A stretch of 64,000 nt of DNA from Sulfolobales archaeon (GTDB taxonomy: Archaea; Thermoproteota; Thermoprotei_A; Sulfolobales; NBVN01). Location: positions 59,237-123,236 of the forward strand of contig JAOAKQ010000003.1 of the NCBI GenBank assembly GCA_026419835.1. The letters run 5' to 3'. How positions within the stretch are numbered: position 1 is the stretch's first letter; each line of letters starts with the position of its first letter. Below are positions 34,875-43,861 of this stretch, piece by piece. The notes beneath the pieces are model-generated. The model saw nothing but the letters and a program-made list of their open reading frames with translations, made no database searches and was not told the origin of the DNA. Position numbers and translations under genes: made by a program.

Positions 34875-35068
34875 TGGTAGATATTCTCAGAACTCTAGCT
34901 ATAGTTACGATCGTGTCTGCGATCTCTCTCCTAGTACTCTCCGTAATTTTCATGCTCTACGCTCTAGTGGCTACTTCAATAGTAGCTCTAACATCTGGCT
35001 TAGCACTTCTTTCAGCTGGTATTCGCCTAGCTAACTTAGTGACTGGTAGAGATAGATGCCGGCAGTAG
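34874..35068 (+). CDS. Small two-span membrane protein
   Basis: The 64-aa protein is almost wholly hydrophobic, with two membrane spans (TLAIVTIVSAISLLVLSVIF and VATSIVALTSGLALLSAGI) and a basic tail. GTG start overlaps the preceding stop by one base; its end overlaps the next gene by 13 nt. Its position suggests a small subunit of the same membrane complex; no family was recognised. Confidence 0.6.
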   Translation: MVDILRTLAIVTIVSAISLLVLSVIFMLYALVATSIVALTSGLALLSAGIRLANLVTGRDRCRQ

Positions 35069-36348
35069 CTGTGAAAGCTCTGGGAGCACTAGCCCTCGCA
35101 GTACTCATACCTCTAGTAGTTCTAGCCGCGGTCTTAGAGTACGTGGACTTGCCGGCACACTACTCACCGGGTTCATCACCAATAAATCCGGGGCAGTTCG
35201 GAACCTCAGCCTTCGTAGAGATGCTGAGAGACTACGGAATGCGCATAGTCTACGTATCTAACTGGAGCTACCTGCGTACGCAGAAATTTGAAAGAGGGGT
35301 CTGCGTTCTAATAGTATCACCTGAATACGACTACGTGAGTTATGAAGTTGAGTCTATGGCTAGAGTACTCACTAGCTCCGGAGGAGTACTGGTAGTAGCT
35401 GATGAAACCCCTACTTCAAACACGATCTTCGAATATCTAGGACTTCGAGTTAGGATCTACGGAAATAGATTACTAGATGAGTACTACGACCTCCACCCAA
35501 GAGCTCTATTCAGAGTCAACGACCGCGAGATAGCTCTAAGACTAGATAAAGCATCTGAAATACTCAACTGCAGTACTACGATCGGTGTAGCGGAATCCTA
35601 CGAGTACTCAACTAGGGAAGTTAAGCTAAAACCCGTTGGATGCTTAGAGCGTGTAGGTAACGTAACGTCTCTGATTCTGGGAGATGGCTCCCTACTCACT
35701 AATCAAGTACTGGAGCTGGGCGGTATGTACAGAGAACTAGCTAAATACGTAGCACTCACAATAAGGAAGTACTGCGGAGCGAATTGCTTAGTACTAGTTG
35801 AAGCGGGTAAGTACGTACCTAACAGAGACCTCTTTCTGAAGCTGTACATGCGAAGTGAGAACTCAGAATTCTTTCTACTTCTAAACGACGCAGTGCACTA
35901 CCTTAAATCTGCGGATAACCTCTTTAAGATACGCCTTCTAGAAGGTCTCGAAGAGGAAACGGTCTTCGTACTAGTTCTTATAGCGATTACCGCGCTCTAC
36001 GTGAAACTAGGTAGGAGAGCTGAGCCGGCTAGATCCGTGAGAAGCTATGCATGGAAGAGTAGGGAAGATTTTAAGAAACTACTCGACGCTATGGCAGATA
36101 CGATATCTCTACTAGGTTGCGGGCATTTCTCGAGTAGAGAGCTGGTTCTCTGCCTAGAAAAAGCTGGCTACGAACCCGATAGCTCTAGAAAGCTAGCTAA
36201 ATTCATAGAATTCTCGAACTTCGTTCTAAATAGGGAGTTCTTTAAGTACGTACCTATATGGAAATTCATGGTCAACTCAGCAATAAAGCACTCTGAAAAA
36301 CTACTTGAAGTACTTGAAAAAAGCCTTCTAGGGGAGAGAGCTGCTTAA
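35056..36348 (+). CDS. DUF4350-like membrane-anchored protein
   Basis: The 430-aa protein has an N-terminal membrane anchor (ALGALALAVLIPLVVLAAVL), then an external domain beginning 'YSPGSSPINPGQFGTSAFVEM' with 'VLIVSPEYDYVSYEVESMARVL' and 'GVLVVADETPTSNTIFEYLG'. A second span follows (EETVFVLVLIAITALYVKLG), then a cytoplasmic helical tail. This is the DUF4350 pattern, usually encoded beside DUF58 and MoxR genes. I infer it is a component of a membrane system with the DUF58 protein that follows. Confidence 0.75.
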   Translation: MPAVAVKALGALALAVLIPLVVLAAVLEYVDLPAHYSPGSSPINPGQFGTSAFVEMLRDYGMRIVYVSNWSYLRTQKFERGVCVLIVSPEYDYVSYEVESMARVLTSSGGVLVVADETPTSNTIFEYLGLRVRIYGNRLLDEYYDLHPRALFRVNDREIALRLDKASEILNCSTTIGVAESYEYSTREVKLKPVGCLERVGNVTSLILGDGSLLTNQVLELGGMYRELAKYVALTIRKYCGANCLVLVEAGKYVPNRDLFLKLYMRSENSEFFLLLNDAVHYLKSADNLFKIRLLEGLEEETVFVLVLIAITALYVKLGRRAEPARSVRSYAWKSREDFKKLLDAMADTISLLGCGHFSSRELVLCLEKAGYEPDSSRKLAKFIEFSNFVLNREFFKYVPIWKFMVNSAIKHSEKLLEVLEKSLLGERAA

Positions 36349-36361
36349 ATTTAATGAAGTA

Positions 36362-37672
36362 GTGAAGACGAGTAGACTACTCGTTCTACTTACGGCGGTA
36401 GTAGCTACGTTTACCCTTCTAACAGCTCTAAACGCAACTCTAGTCGCACTTTACTTCGCTGTATACTCATCAGTATATCTTGTGCTTAGCTACTCGGTTC
36501 TCAGAAGTACCTCTCAGAGCACTCAATGTAAACTAGAGAGAACGGAGCTTGAACTTGGGGAAAAAGACGTAGCGCTCATCATGCACTTAGTTGTACGTAC
36601 TGAAGCTACTCTCGTTAAAGCAAGGCTATACCTCGGAGTACCGCCACAGCTTTCCGACTCGGACGACTACTCGATTAAATCTGTAAAACTCGATGTAGGG
36701 AAAGAGCGGATAGTTGTGAAGTTTCCACTGTCTAGGCGTACGGGACTTCACGTGCTAGGACCTCTGAGAGTAGTAATTACGGATGTGCTAGAAGTTTTTG
36801 AAGTTCAGGTGTACTACCTAGACTCCATAGTCGTAAAGATCCCGCCAAAAATCGGTTCAGCACCTATAGCTAGGTGGTACGGAATTATCAGATCATCATC
36901 TGGAGCTAGAACTCTCAGTCCAGGTGTTGGAGTTGAGTACCACAGTACGAGAGAGTACAGACCTGAAGACGAGCTTCGGTACGTAGATTGGAAAGCAACC
37001 GCTAGATTGAGTAAATTGCACGTTAAGGTCTTCGAAGTAGAGACCCCTATAAGAGTATTCATGGTCCTCGATGCGCATAGGTACATGTTCATCGGCAACC
37101 CGAAGTCTCTATTCGAATACAGCTCAGACCTAGCACTAGCTCTCTCAAACTACCTCGTAAAGCGTGGAGATAGACTAGTACTTGCGGTTATTTCAGAAGA
37201 TGGAATTAAGCGTAGTGGTGAAATTGGTAGCTACAGCGACCTCGCAGAACTTCTTGGTATCGTTTCGAGTATTAGGTGGCCCCACCGCACACCAATTCTA
37301 AGAGAAGAACCTTCTAGAGCTACGAGCTTGAGATCTCTACACATACCTCTTAAAGAAGTCTCGGCAGTCGTAATTTTCACACCAATTTTCAGTACTCAGA
37401 GGATCTCTGAAATACTCGAGCTAAATACGCTAGCGAGAGAAAGCGGAGTTAGAGTTGTAGTAGCCACACCTATAGTAACTTTCTTCAGTACTACTAGTAG
37501 AGTAAGCGACACGGTGTACAGAGCTCTGAGGTTTAACCTACTTAGCAGAGAGATCAGAAACGTAGAGCTACTCAAGAAGTCGGGTATTCACGTAGTAGCG
37601 CTATCACCACATAAGACTCTGGAGAGAGTTATACTGGACCTAGAGAAAATTCGAGCTACTAAAACACGCTGA
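36362..37672 (+). CDS. DUF58 domain protein with two N-terminal membrane spans
   Basis: The 436-aa protein begins with two hydrophobic segments (LLVLLTAVVATFTLLTALNA; LVALYFAVYSSVYLVLSY). It carries the DUF58 signature YHSTREYRPEDELRYVDWKA with TARLSKLHVKVFEVE, then a von-Willebrand-like fold ('FMVLDAHRYMF'). DUF58 proteins usually work with a MoxR AAA+ ATPase; none is encoded in this cluster. GTG start, 13 nt after the DUF4350 gene. Last gene of the operon. Confidence 0.88.
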   Translation: MKTSRLLVLLTAVVATFTLLTALNATLVALYFAVYSSVYLVLSYSVLRSTSQSTQCKLERTELELGEKDVALIMHLVVRTEATLVKARLYLGVPPQLSDSDDYSIKSVKLDVGKERIVVKFPLSRRTGLHVLGPLRVVITDVLEVFEVQVYYLDSIVVKIPPKIGSAPIARWYGIIRSSSGARTLSPGVGVEYHSTREYRPEDELRYVDWKATARLSKLHVKVFEVETPIRVFMVLDAHRYMFIGNPKSLFEYSSDLALALSNYLVKRGDRLVLAVISEDGIKRSGEIGSYSDLAELLGIVSSIRWPHRTPILREEPSRATSLRSLHIPLKEVSAVVIFTPIFSTQRISEILELNTLARESGVRVVVATPIVTFFSTTSRVSDTVYRALRFNLLSREIRNVELLKKSGIHVVALSPHKTLERVILDLEKIRATKTR

Positions 37673-37767
37673 TACCTACAGATAGAAGAACTTAGCCTAG
37701 GCGCACAGTATCCGCTTTAGAAGTCGCTCTCAATTCCTCTTAGATCGCGGACGAGCTAGCACGGTAC

Positions 37768-38760
37768 CTACATTCTCTTCGTTCTCCACCTGCATATATC
37801 GTTTGCGCATATTATTCCAGAGATTACGGCAGCTTCGACCTCCCCATCTGGAAATGTTGAAGCTCCCACTAGGTACAGCCCCTTTATGGGTGTCTTAAAG
37901 TAGGGTCTTCTAGTTTCAATCGACTGGTCGAAGGAGTATAGCGCTCCCTCAGGCATTGAAGTATATCTTTCAAATGTCTTCGGTGCTGCCGCGTCCCGAA
38001 CTACTATGTGCTTACTTAAATTCGGTATTACCTTCTCAGCCTTCCGTATTAACGCATCCGCAGTTTCCTTCTTAATCTTCAAGTACTCTTTAGTTCCTCT
38101 CGGTGGGTAGTCGTAGTAGTTAGCTAACGTTATTATCGTGATGCTAGCCATACCACTCGGTGCTAGAGCTGGGTCTGCGTTGGAGTTGATAACTACTCCA
38201 TAGCCTTCGTCTAGGTTCTTAATGAGTGTTGGGTAGTTCGTTAAGTCCATGTCGACACCTAGAAAGACCATGAAGGCTGAAGGAGACATCTTCAAGCTCC
38301 TAATGTACTCAGCGTAGTCTCTATCTAAATACTCCTCTCCAACGAGTTCTAGGAGAGCTGTCTTAGCGTTTACGTTAGCAACAACCACGCTACTTCTAAG
38401 AACTCTATCTCCAGCAACTACTCCCCTCACCTCGCCATTCTCGACCAGTATCTTATCTACCCTATGGTTAACTAAGACCCTGCCACCGCTCTTCTCAATA
38501 GCGTTCTTCAAGCTGTTTGCGAAGTGCTGAGCGCCCCCTCTAGGATAGTACCTTCCGAATAGGTAGTAGGAGATTGATGCTGTGAGAGCGCTTGCTGCTG
38601 AAGTCCTCTCAGGCCCAGCTCCGACGTAGCCTAGTAGTGCGCACAGCAACGTCTTTAAGTCTTCATTCTTAAAGTACTCGTCGAGCTTCTGCTTGAAGGT
38701 CTTGCTCATCCAGTCGTAGAAGTGTGGGTGCTCTCTAGGATAGTTTACTAACTTCTTCAC
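37768..38760 (-). pseudogene. C-terminal part of a frameshifted phytoene-desaturase-like FAD oxidoreductase
   Basis: This ORF continues the FAD protein encoded at 38778-39437 but in another frame. Upstream of its ATG the frame stays open to about 38853 and reads 'EDARRAYDECYREADIYGTP', then LPAELIAKVFGVKK, exactly what should join the upstream piece. Typical blocks follow: 'YPRGGAQHFANSLKNAIEKSGG', VVVANVNAK and the C-terminal 'IKGLYLVGASTFPDGEVEAA'. One extra T in the T5 run at 38854-38858 (minus strand) would restore the frame. COG1233-type enzymes desaturate or saturate isoprenoids. Whether this is decay, assembly error or recoding is open. Confidence 0.8.
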
Positions 38761-38777
38761 ACCGAAAACTTTGGCTA

Positions 38778-39437
38778 TTAGCTCAGCTGGAAGTGGTGTT
38801 CCGTAGATATCGGCTTCTCTATAGCATTCATCGTAAGCTCTTCTAGCATCTTCAAAAATGAGATGATGCCTTCCCGCTCCTGCGGAAACATCTCCAAGAG
38901 ATTCTCGAGGAACTTCTCGAAGTTCTCAGCACTGATCACCCTCCCCTTGAAAACGTATGCCGCTCTATTCTTCACGAACAGGTCCTCCTTCCTTAATCCA
39001 AGTTCTCGAAGTAGAAACGCTACCGGCCCCCTCTCCCACAGTCCGCTAACATCCTCAACTCCAGTATTGAAAGTAAAGCCCTTCCTCCGAAACGATGAGC
39101 AGTAGCCTCCGACTTGGTAGTGCTGCTCGAGCACTAGGACCCTGAAACCTCTCCTAGCGAGTAAACTCCCGCACGTTAACCCCCCGACGCCGGCACCTAC
39201 GACTATGACGTCGTACTCATCCTCACCTCTAGAGCTCCCCGGCACGACGCGGACGGTCCAGTCGAACCTTCTAAAAGGCTTAACGTACTTCTTCACAACC
39301 AAGTACTCCGAAGCTTTCACTGGGAATACTACAGAGAAGAACACGCCTAAGGCAATCAGCGTATTCGATAGTACTACCCTGTGAGGAACTTCGAGAACGA
39401 GGTTGATTAGCGCGTTAGCTGCAAAACCGCCATCCAA
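38778..39437 (-). pseudogene. Central part of the same oxidoreductase, with FAD-binding domain
   Basis: The 219-aa ORF contains a membrane span (SNTLIALGVFFSVVFPV) and then a dinucleotide-binding motif DVIVVGAGVGGLTCGSLLAR with the ribose-binding 'LEQHYQVGGYCSSFRRKGF', typical of phytoene-desaturase/retinol-saturase-like flavoproteins. The last ~25 residues (LKMLEELTMNAIEKPIS onward) are frameshifted and not family-like. The N-terminal 'FAANALINLVLEVPHRVV' continues the membrane domain of the ORF at 39407-39844, from which it is separated by another single-base shift. Confidence 0.8.
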
Positions 39438-39844
39438 ACCGCGGAAATAACGTTGTTGATCAGTACGAATGACCTATCCCTCCAGTAGGCCTCTGGCCAG
39501 TCCTTCTTAGCCGCTTTAAGTGTGAACGGAGACTTCACTAATATGGACAGCGCCGCCATCAGTGACAGTGCTAGGTAGCCTAAGAACCCACCGTACTCCA
39601 CGAATATACCTACATCGAGTAAGGTACCTACGGAAGCTGCGATGAAGTACATGAAGTTGAAGACGTCCATGAGGTAGTATTCTCTTCTCTTAATCTGCGG
39701 CGCTATGATTATGAAAGAAGTTGCGAGAGAGAAGAAAACGCCGAAACCAAATTCAAAATCTATCGATATCCAGTAGATGATCCACGGGGTGAAAGAAAGT
39801 AGCATTATAGATACTTCCCGGAACTCCTCTAGCAGTACCCACAT
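39407..39844 (-). pseudogene. N-terminal membrane domain of the same frameshifted protein
   Basis: The 145-aa ORF has several spans (LLSFTPWIIYWI; GVFFSLATSFIIIAPQI; FNFMYFIAASVGTLLDVGIF; LGYLALSLMAALSIL) and ends 'YWRDRSFVLINNVISAVWMAV' before going out of frame. Adding one T to the T4 run at 39423-39426 (minus strand GCGGTTTTGCAG) joins it to the next ORF as 'NNVISAVWMAVFAANALIN'. That reads as one uninterrupted membrane domain. The intact gene would therefore be a ~690-aa membrane-FAD oxidoreductase spanning 37768-39844. Confidence 0.65.
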
Positions 39845-39990
39845 CTAACTCCAGCTACATACTACTAAACCACATTAATTAATGTGGCAGATGCGCGACC
39901 TCCACTACCGGTTTCCAGTTTAGTGAAATGTGCTCTATACTAACGTATTTAACTTAAATTAGTGCGCAAAGTTAGTACCTTCAGAGAAAC

Positions 39991-40078
39991 TGGAGCCGGG
40001 GGCGGGATTCGAACCCGCGAACTAGCGGGTTCCCACACCACTGCAGCCCGCCGCCTTAGACCGCTCGGCCACCCCGGC
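39991..40078 (-). tRNA. tRNA-Cys (GCA) with a 10-nt intron, CCA encoded
   Basis: The acceptor GCCGGGG pairs with CCCCGGC, followed by U73 and an encoded CCA. U73 and the GCA anticodon identify cysteine. The anticodon stem GCGGG/CCCGC closes a 7-nt loop only if ten bases after position 37 are removed (about 40031-40040, TGGTGTGGGA), leaving CTGCAGA. The T-arm is GCGGG-TTCGAAT-CCCGC. TTTAAAAA at about 40101-40108 is the TATA element on the minus strand. Confidence 0.94.
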
Positions 40079-40100
40079 TCCGTGATGCAGTTTTCTCGAA

Positions 40101-40109
40101 GTTTAAAAA
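40101..40109 (-). promoter_or_regulatory. TATA box of tRNA-Cys
   Basis: The minus strand reads GTTTTTAAAC, about 25 nt before the tRNA 5' end at 40078. Confidence 0.5.
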
Positions 40110-40134
40110 CCTAAGGGTATTTGCTTGGCGGTAG

Positions 40135-40884
40135 TCAAGTGGGGTTTCTTCTAGGTGGGTTTCTTACTGATTCACTGAGCTTTCTAAGGTTTTTATCGCT
40201 TCCGTATGCTATTCTAGCTACGTCTATGATGTACTCATCGCTAGGTGCTCCACCGCGTAATCCAAGGTTTATCGTGATAGCTTTCTTACACATCTCAAGC
40301 TCCATCTTCGACTTTATCTCGTTGGAGACTATTTTACTGCCCACCACGATGGCTACGAAGAACTTGGTCATTCTACTAAACCTATCTTCAAACTCCGGGA
40401 AAGACTTAATTATATTTCCAATAGTTCTCACGGCTTCGTTCTCGTCTACGAGGTCTAGGTAGTACTCGGTGGTGACGTACCTTACGACCTTGCTCAGAGA
40501 AACCTCATCTACAGCACCGAGGTGGTTTTCTATTGTCGTGCGAATACTCTGAGGTTCTCGATTCTTCTTAAGCACGGCGACAATTCTACTGAGATTTATT
40601 TCGTTCGAGAAAACTTCTTCTAGAGCTTTCCCGAATTTTCTAAGAGGTATTCTCAAAATACGCGCAGCCACTATATAGAGACTTATGAGCTCCTTCTCGT
40701 ATACTTCCTCGGAGTGTTTTATTCCTCTAAACGGCTCTACTCGAGCTTCCTTGAGAGTTTTCCTGAGCTCTCCTACAATCCAGTCTCTACTTACAGTATT
40801 CCCAGCTTCAATTTCAGCTACTGCGCTAGCTATAGTGTTAATATAGGCTTTAAGTCTAGTACGCTTAAGAGATGCTTCAATCAT
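40135..40884 (-). CDS. Conserved-looking hypothetical helical protein (possibly DUF2192)
   Basis: The 249-aa protein is mostly helical and charged, with blocks such as 'YEKELISLYIVAARILRIPL' and 'RVVRYVTTEYYLDLVDENEAV' (approximate wording of the segment SKVVRYVTTEYYLDLVDE). The C-terminus is arginine- and proline-rich (NPPRRNPT). It recalls crenarchaeal DUF2192 proteins, but I cannot confirm that from memory. No membrane segments, zinc motifs or P-loop. It is divergent from the radical SAM gene with a 62-nt spacer. Confidence 0.6.
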   Translation of the reverse strand: MIEASLKRTRLKAYINTIASAVAEIEAGNTVSRDWIVGELRKTLKEARVEPFRGIKHSEEVYEKELISLYIVAARILRIPLRKFGKALEEVFSNEINLSRIVAVLKKNREPQSIRTTIENHLGAVDEVSLSKVVRYVTTEYYLDLVDENEAVRTIGNIIKSFPEFEDRFSRMTKFFVAIVVGSKIVSNEIKSKMELEMCKKAITINLGLRGGAPSDEYIIDVARIAYGSDKNLRKLSESVRNPPRRNPT

Positions 40885-40946
40885 ACTACGTTACTACCTC
40901 CAGCTACTTCATCAAGGTTATTTTTAGTAAAAGCAAATAAGAACTG

Positions 40947-42485
40947 GTGAGGGATATCGATATAGACTTCATTATCACTAGCGATAGAAGCATGATGAGC
41001 GATCACCACGGTCGAGAGTTCATAGGCTTTGTTGCTACAGGACCTCCAATATTTCTCCCAGAATTTATCTGGACATACTTATGCTGCCCTAAGCCAAAAG
41101 TAGATAGGTTTGGAAGACCTCGAGAAGCTCCCTACGGTCTTAGAAAGATAGAGGCATCACTACTAGAGTCCGGGTTTAAAGCATCGATAATAGACCCCGA
41201 CTACGTACCTAAGTACCTAAGTAAAGCTAAGGCCGTTCTAATAGGACACCACGATTTCTTCGCCTACGGCCCTCCCTCATCTGAGTGGTGGCTTATCACC
41301 GGGAAAGTACCAGTCAACAGAAGACTGTTCACTAAGTTCATGAACAAACTAGCTAGCTATAAGAAGAAGTACGGCTTTAAAATAGTAGTCGGCGGTCCAG
41401 CAGCTTGGCAATGGCGGTGGGAAGATGATAAGATCGACCTATGGGGGGTGGATACAGTAGTAGAAGGTGAGGCAGATCTCGTAGTTAAGAAGTTAGCCCA
41501 GAAAGTACTAGATAACGAGCCCCTACCGAAGTACATTCAAGTCGGTGCTCAGGATTCACCTAAAGTCGATCAGATACCGGTTATCAAAGGTGCTAGTGTT
41601 AACGGTCTCGTAGAGATTATGAGAGGCTGCCCTAGAGGGTGTTCTTTCTGTAGCGTTACTCTGCGGTCTTTGAGGTGCATACCTCTAGAAGTTATAGAGA
41701 GAGAAATAAAGGTAAATAGAGCGAGTGGAGTTAAAAGCGGTATTCTACACTCCGAAGACGTCCTACTATACGGAGCGAATGGTGTGATACCTAGTGAAGA
41801 ACCCCTGAGAAAACTACATGAAATAGCGGTTAGGCGCTTGGAAGGCATAGCGTGGGCTCACGTATCTCTAGCTGCCGTAGTAGTAGCGGAACGTCAGGGA
41901 AGAATTCTCACTAAGATAACGGACACGATCTACTCGAAGCTTAACCAGGACTATATAGGTGTTGAAGTAGGTATTGAGACAGGTTCTCCGAAACTAGCGG
42001 AGAAGATAATGCCGGGCAAGTCAGCGCCTTTCCCACCATCGAGATACCCGGAGATAGTTGAGGAGGCTTTCTCCATAATGCACGAACTTAGGATCGTGCC
42101 AGCAGCTACGTTTATTCTCAATCTACCTGGGGAAACACCGGATGACGTGGTCAAGACAATAGAGCTTACCGAGAGATTGAGGAGCTATAGATCGATCATA
42201 GTTCCAATGATATTCGTACCACTGGGGAGACTGAGGGGAGAGCGAGACATCATAGCTAAAGTAAGACTAACCCGCGAACATGTTGAAGCTATGAAAATAG
42301 CTCTAGACCACAGCTTAATATGGGGTGAGAGAATTATGAGGGAGTTCTATTTAAAAGGAAGAGAAGCGCTGATCTTAAGACTTCTTCTCAAGTACTTTAT
42401 GAAGATAGTTCGGTGGAAGGCGAGTAGTGTATACAGAAAACTTGAAAGTTTCACTGAGAAGGAGCTGGTAATACCTAAGCTGTAG
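40947..42485 (+). CDS. Radical SAM protein with N-terminal cobalamin-binding-like domain
   Basis: The 512-aa protein has an N-terminal Rossmann-like region ('GLRKIEASLLESGFKASIID', 'FKIVVGGPAAW', VVEGEAD) typical of B12-dependent radical SAM enzymes. The cluster motif MRGCPRGCSFC supplies C228, C232 and C235, and the TIM-barrel blocks are 'VGIETGSPKLAEKIMPGK' and 'FILNLPGETPDDVVKTI'. Such enzymes methylate or couple unactivated carbons; in archaea some act on membrane lipids. The neighbours give no substrate. The N-terminus ITSDRSMMSDHHG is distinctive. GTG start. Confidence 0.85.
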   Translation: MRDIDIDFIITSDRSMMSDHHGREFIGFVATGPPIFLPEFIWTYLCCPKPKVDRFGRPREAPYGLRKIEASLLESGFKASIIDPDYVPKYLSKAKAVLIGHHDFFAYGPPSSEWWLITGKVPVNRRLFTKFMNKLASYKKKYGFKIVVGGPAAWQWRWEDDKIDLWGVDTVVEGEADLVVKKLAQKVLDNEPLPKYIQVGAQDSPKVDQIPVIKGASVNGLVEIMRGCPRGCSFCSVTLRSLRCIPLEVIEREIKVNRASGVKSGILHSEDVLLYGANGVIPSEEPLRKLHEIAVRRLEGIAWAHVSLAAVVVAERQGRILTKITDTIYSKLNQDYIGVEVGIETGSPKLAEKIMPGKSAPFPPSRYPEIVEEAFSIMHELRIVPAATFILNLPGETPDDVVKTIELTERLRSYRSIIVPMIFVPLGRLRGERDIIAKVRLTREHVEAMKIALDHSLIWGERIMREFYLKGREALILRLLLKYFMKIVRWKASSVYRKLESFTEKELVIPKL

Positions 42486-42490
42486 CGTAG

Positions 42491-43213
42491 CTACTTAATG
42501 CTTTGAATTACTTTAGGAAGCTCACTTAAGCTCTCTATAGCTGGAACTAGGTTTAAGCAGATAGGGCTCGGTTCAGCCATTCTCAGTGGAAGAAGACCGG
42601 TGTAGTAGATAGCGCGTAGTCCACTGCTTAAAGCCCCCAGTACGTCCTCTACACACGAATCTCCTACATGCACGATTTCCGCAGGTTTAACTCCTACGGA
42701 GCTGACTAGTACTTGAAAAATAAATTTCTGAGGCTTTACGTGCCCTACGTCAGATGAAGATACCACTACGTCAACGTAGTTGGCTAAACCTACGTTTCTC
42801 AAGAGGGACACTACAGCTCTGGTGCTAAAGCTAGTATTGCTAACTACAGCTATCTTCATACCCATCTTCTTTAGAGATGAAAGCAATGTCCGCGCCTCGA
42901 GGTTTTCTCTAGGTCTAAAGTTGTCCGTTGAAGATTCGTAAGCATTCGCTAGTTCCTCAACGAGTTCGCTATCGTATCTTATTCCGAGGCCGGATAGTAC
43001 TATAGAAGCGAGTTCCCTACTACTTAAAAGCATCCTGGTCCCCCCGAGATTTTTAAAAAGCTCGCGTACTATGCCAGTAGGTACCTCATAGCCCCTCAAT
43101 CTAAGTGTTTCTACTATAGACCCGATTCTTAGCTCATTGTATAGTTCTTCGTCCTCCGGCTGCTTTTCCCAGATAAGGGTGAACCACAAATCGAACGATA
43201 TCGCTCTTATCAC
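42491..43213 (-). CDS. HAD-superfamily hydrolase
   Basis: The 240-aa protein has motif I FDLWFTLIW (nucleophile Asp; Trp replaces the second Asp, as in many archaeal HADs), motif II 'IAVVSNTSFS', motif III Lys in GHVKPQKFIFQ, and motif IV VHVGDSCVEDVLGA. The loss of the acid/base Asp suggests activity other than a standard phosphatase, or a dehalogenase-like role; the substrate is unknown. It converges with the radical SAM gene, five nt apart. Confidence 0.88.
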   Translation of the reverse strand: MIRAISFDLWFTLIWEKQPEDEELYNELRIGSIVETLRLRGYEVPTGIVRELFKNLGGTRMLLSSRELASIVLSGLGIRYDSELVEELANAYESSTDNFRPRENLEARTLLSSLKKMGMKIAVVSNTSFSTRAVVSLLRNVGLANYVDVVVSSSDVGHVKPQKFIFQVLVSSVGVKPAEIVHVGDSCVEDVLGALSSGLRAIYYTGLLPLRMAEPSPICLNLVPAIESLSELPKVIQSIK

Positions 43214-43360
43214 TCACCAGCCCTAGTAGAGTTCCAGGAGCTACTTATAGGCGTTTGAAGTCCTCAGAGATTCCCACTACCTGGGGTAGGTAGGTTTGAA
43301 GAATGATTGGGCTAGGTGCGAGTCTAGCGTTTTCTCTTACCTACCTTCATTCTGGCTAAA

Positions 43361-43370
43361 ACTTAAATAT
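43361..43370 (+). promoter_or_regulatory. TATA box of the S13 operon
   Basis: ACTTAAATAT lies about 33-40 nt before the rps13 GTG at 43402; GTGGAG just before the start can serve as ribosome site. Confidence 0.6.
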
Positions 43371-43401
43371 CTTCTCAGAGTTCTTGGTTAGGTAGTGGAG
43401 A

Positions 43402-43851
43402 GTGTCGTTCAAGCATATAGTGAGGATAGCTGGTGTAGATATAGAAGGTGAGCTCTCTCTAGTTCACGGATTGAGTAAGATAAAGGGTGTTGGACCTCAG
43501 ATAGCTAGAGCTTGCGCTCTAAAGCTCGGGCTAAACCCTAAGACTAAGATCGGGTATCTCAGCGATGAAGATGTTGAGAGAATCGAAGACTTTCTACGAG
43601 ACCCGGTAAAATACGGCGTTCCGCCGTGGATGGTTAATAGAAGAAAGGATTACGAAACGGGCTTAGATAGGCACCTAATAGGTTCCGACCTGATTCTAGC
43701 CGCTAGGCAGGATATTGAGAGAGAGATTAAGATCAGGTCTTGGAGAGGTGTGAGGCACTCGCTCGGACTTAAAGTCCGCGGCCAGCGAACCCATACTACG
43801 GGTAGAGTAGGTCCCGTTGTTGGTGTAACTAAAGGTAAGACTAAGCAGTAG
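43402..43851 (+). CDS. rps13: 30S ribosomal protein S13
   Basis: Head protein of the small subunit, contacting the 50S subunit and P-site tRNA. The 149-aa sequence is standard archaeal S13: 'VHGLSKIKGVGPQIARACAL' and the C-terminal 'RGVRHSLGLKVRGQRTHTTG'. First gene of the S13-S4-S11-RpoD-L18e-L13-S9-RpoN-S2 operon; the next gene follows in 10 nt. Confidence 0.98.
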   Translation: MSFKHIVRIAGVDIEGELSLVHGLSKIKGVGPQIARACALKLGLNPKTKIGYLSDEDVERIEDFLRDPVKYGVPPWMVNRRKDYETGLDRHLIGSDLILAARQDIEREIKIRSWRGVRHSLGLKVRGQRTHTTGRVGPVVGVTKGKTKQ

Positions 43852-43861
43852 GTGACTACAC

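Noticed and set aside
40135-40884. Assigning a firm DUF number to the 249-aa protein
   Set aside because: The resemblance to DUF2192 is from memory only and no diagnostic motif could be pointed to.
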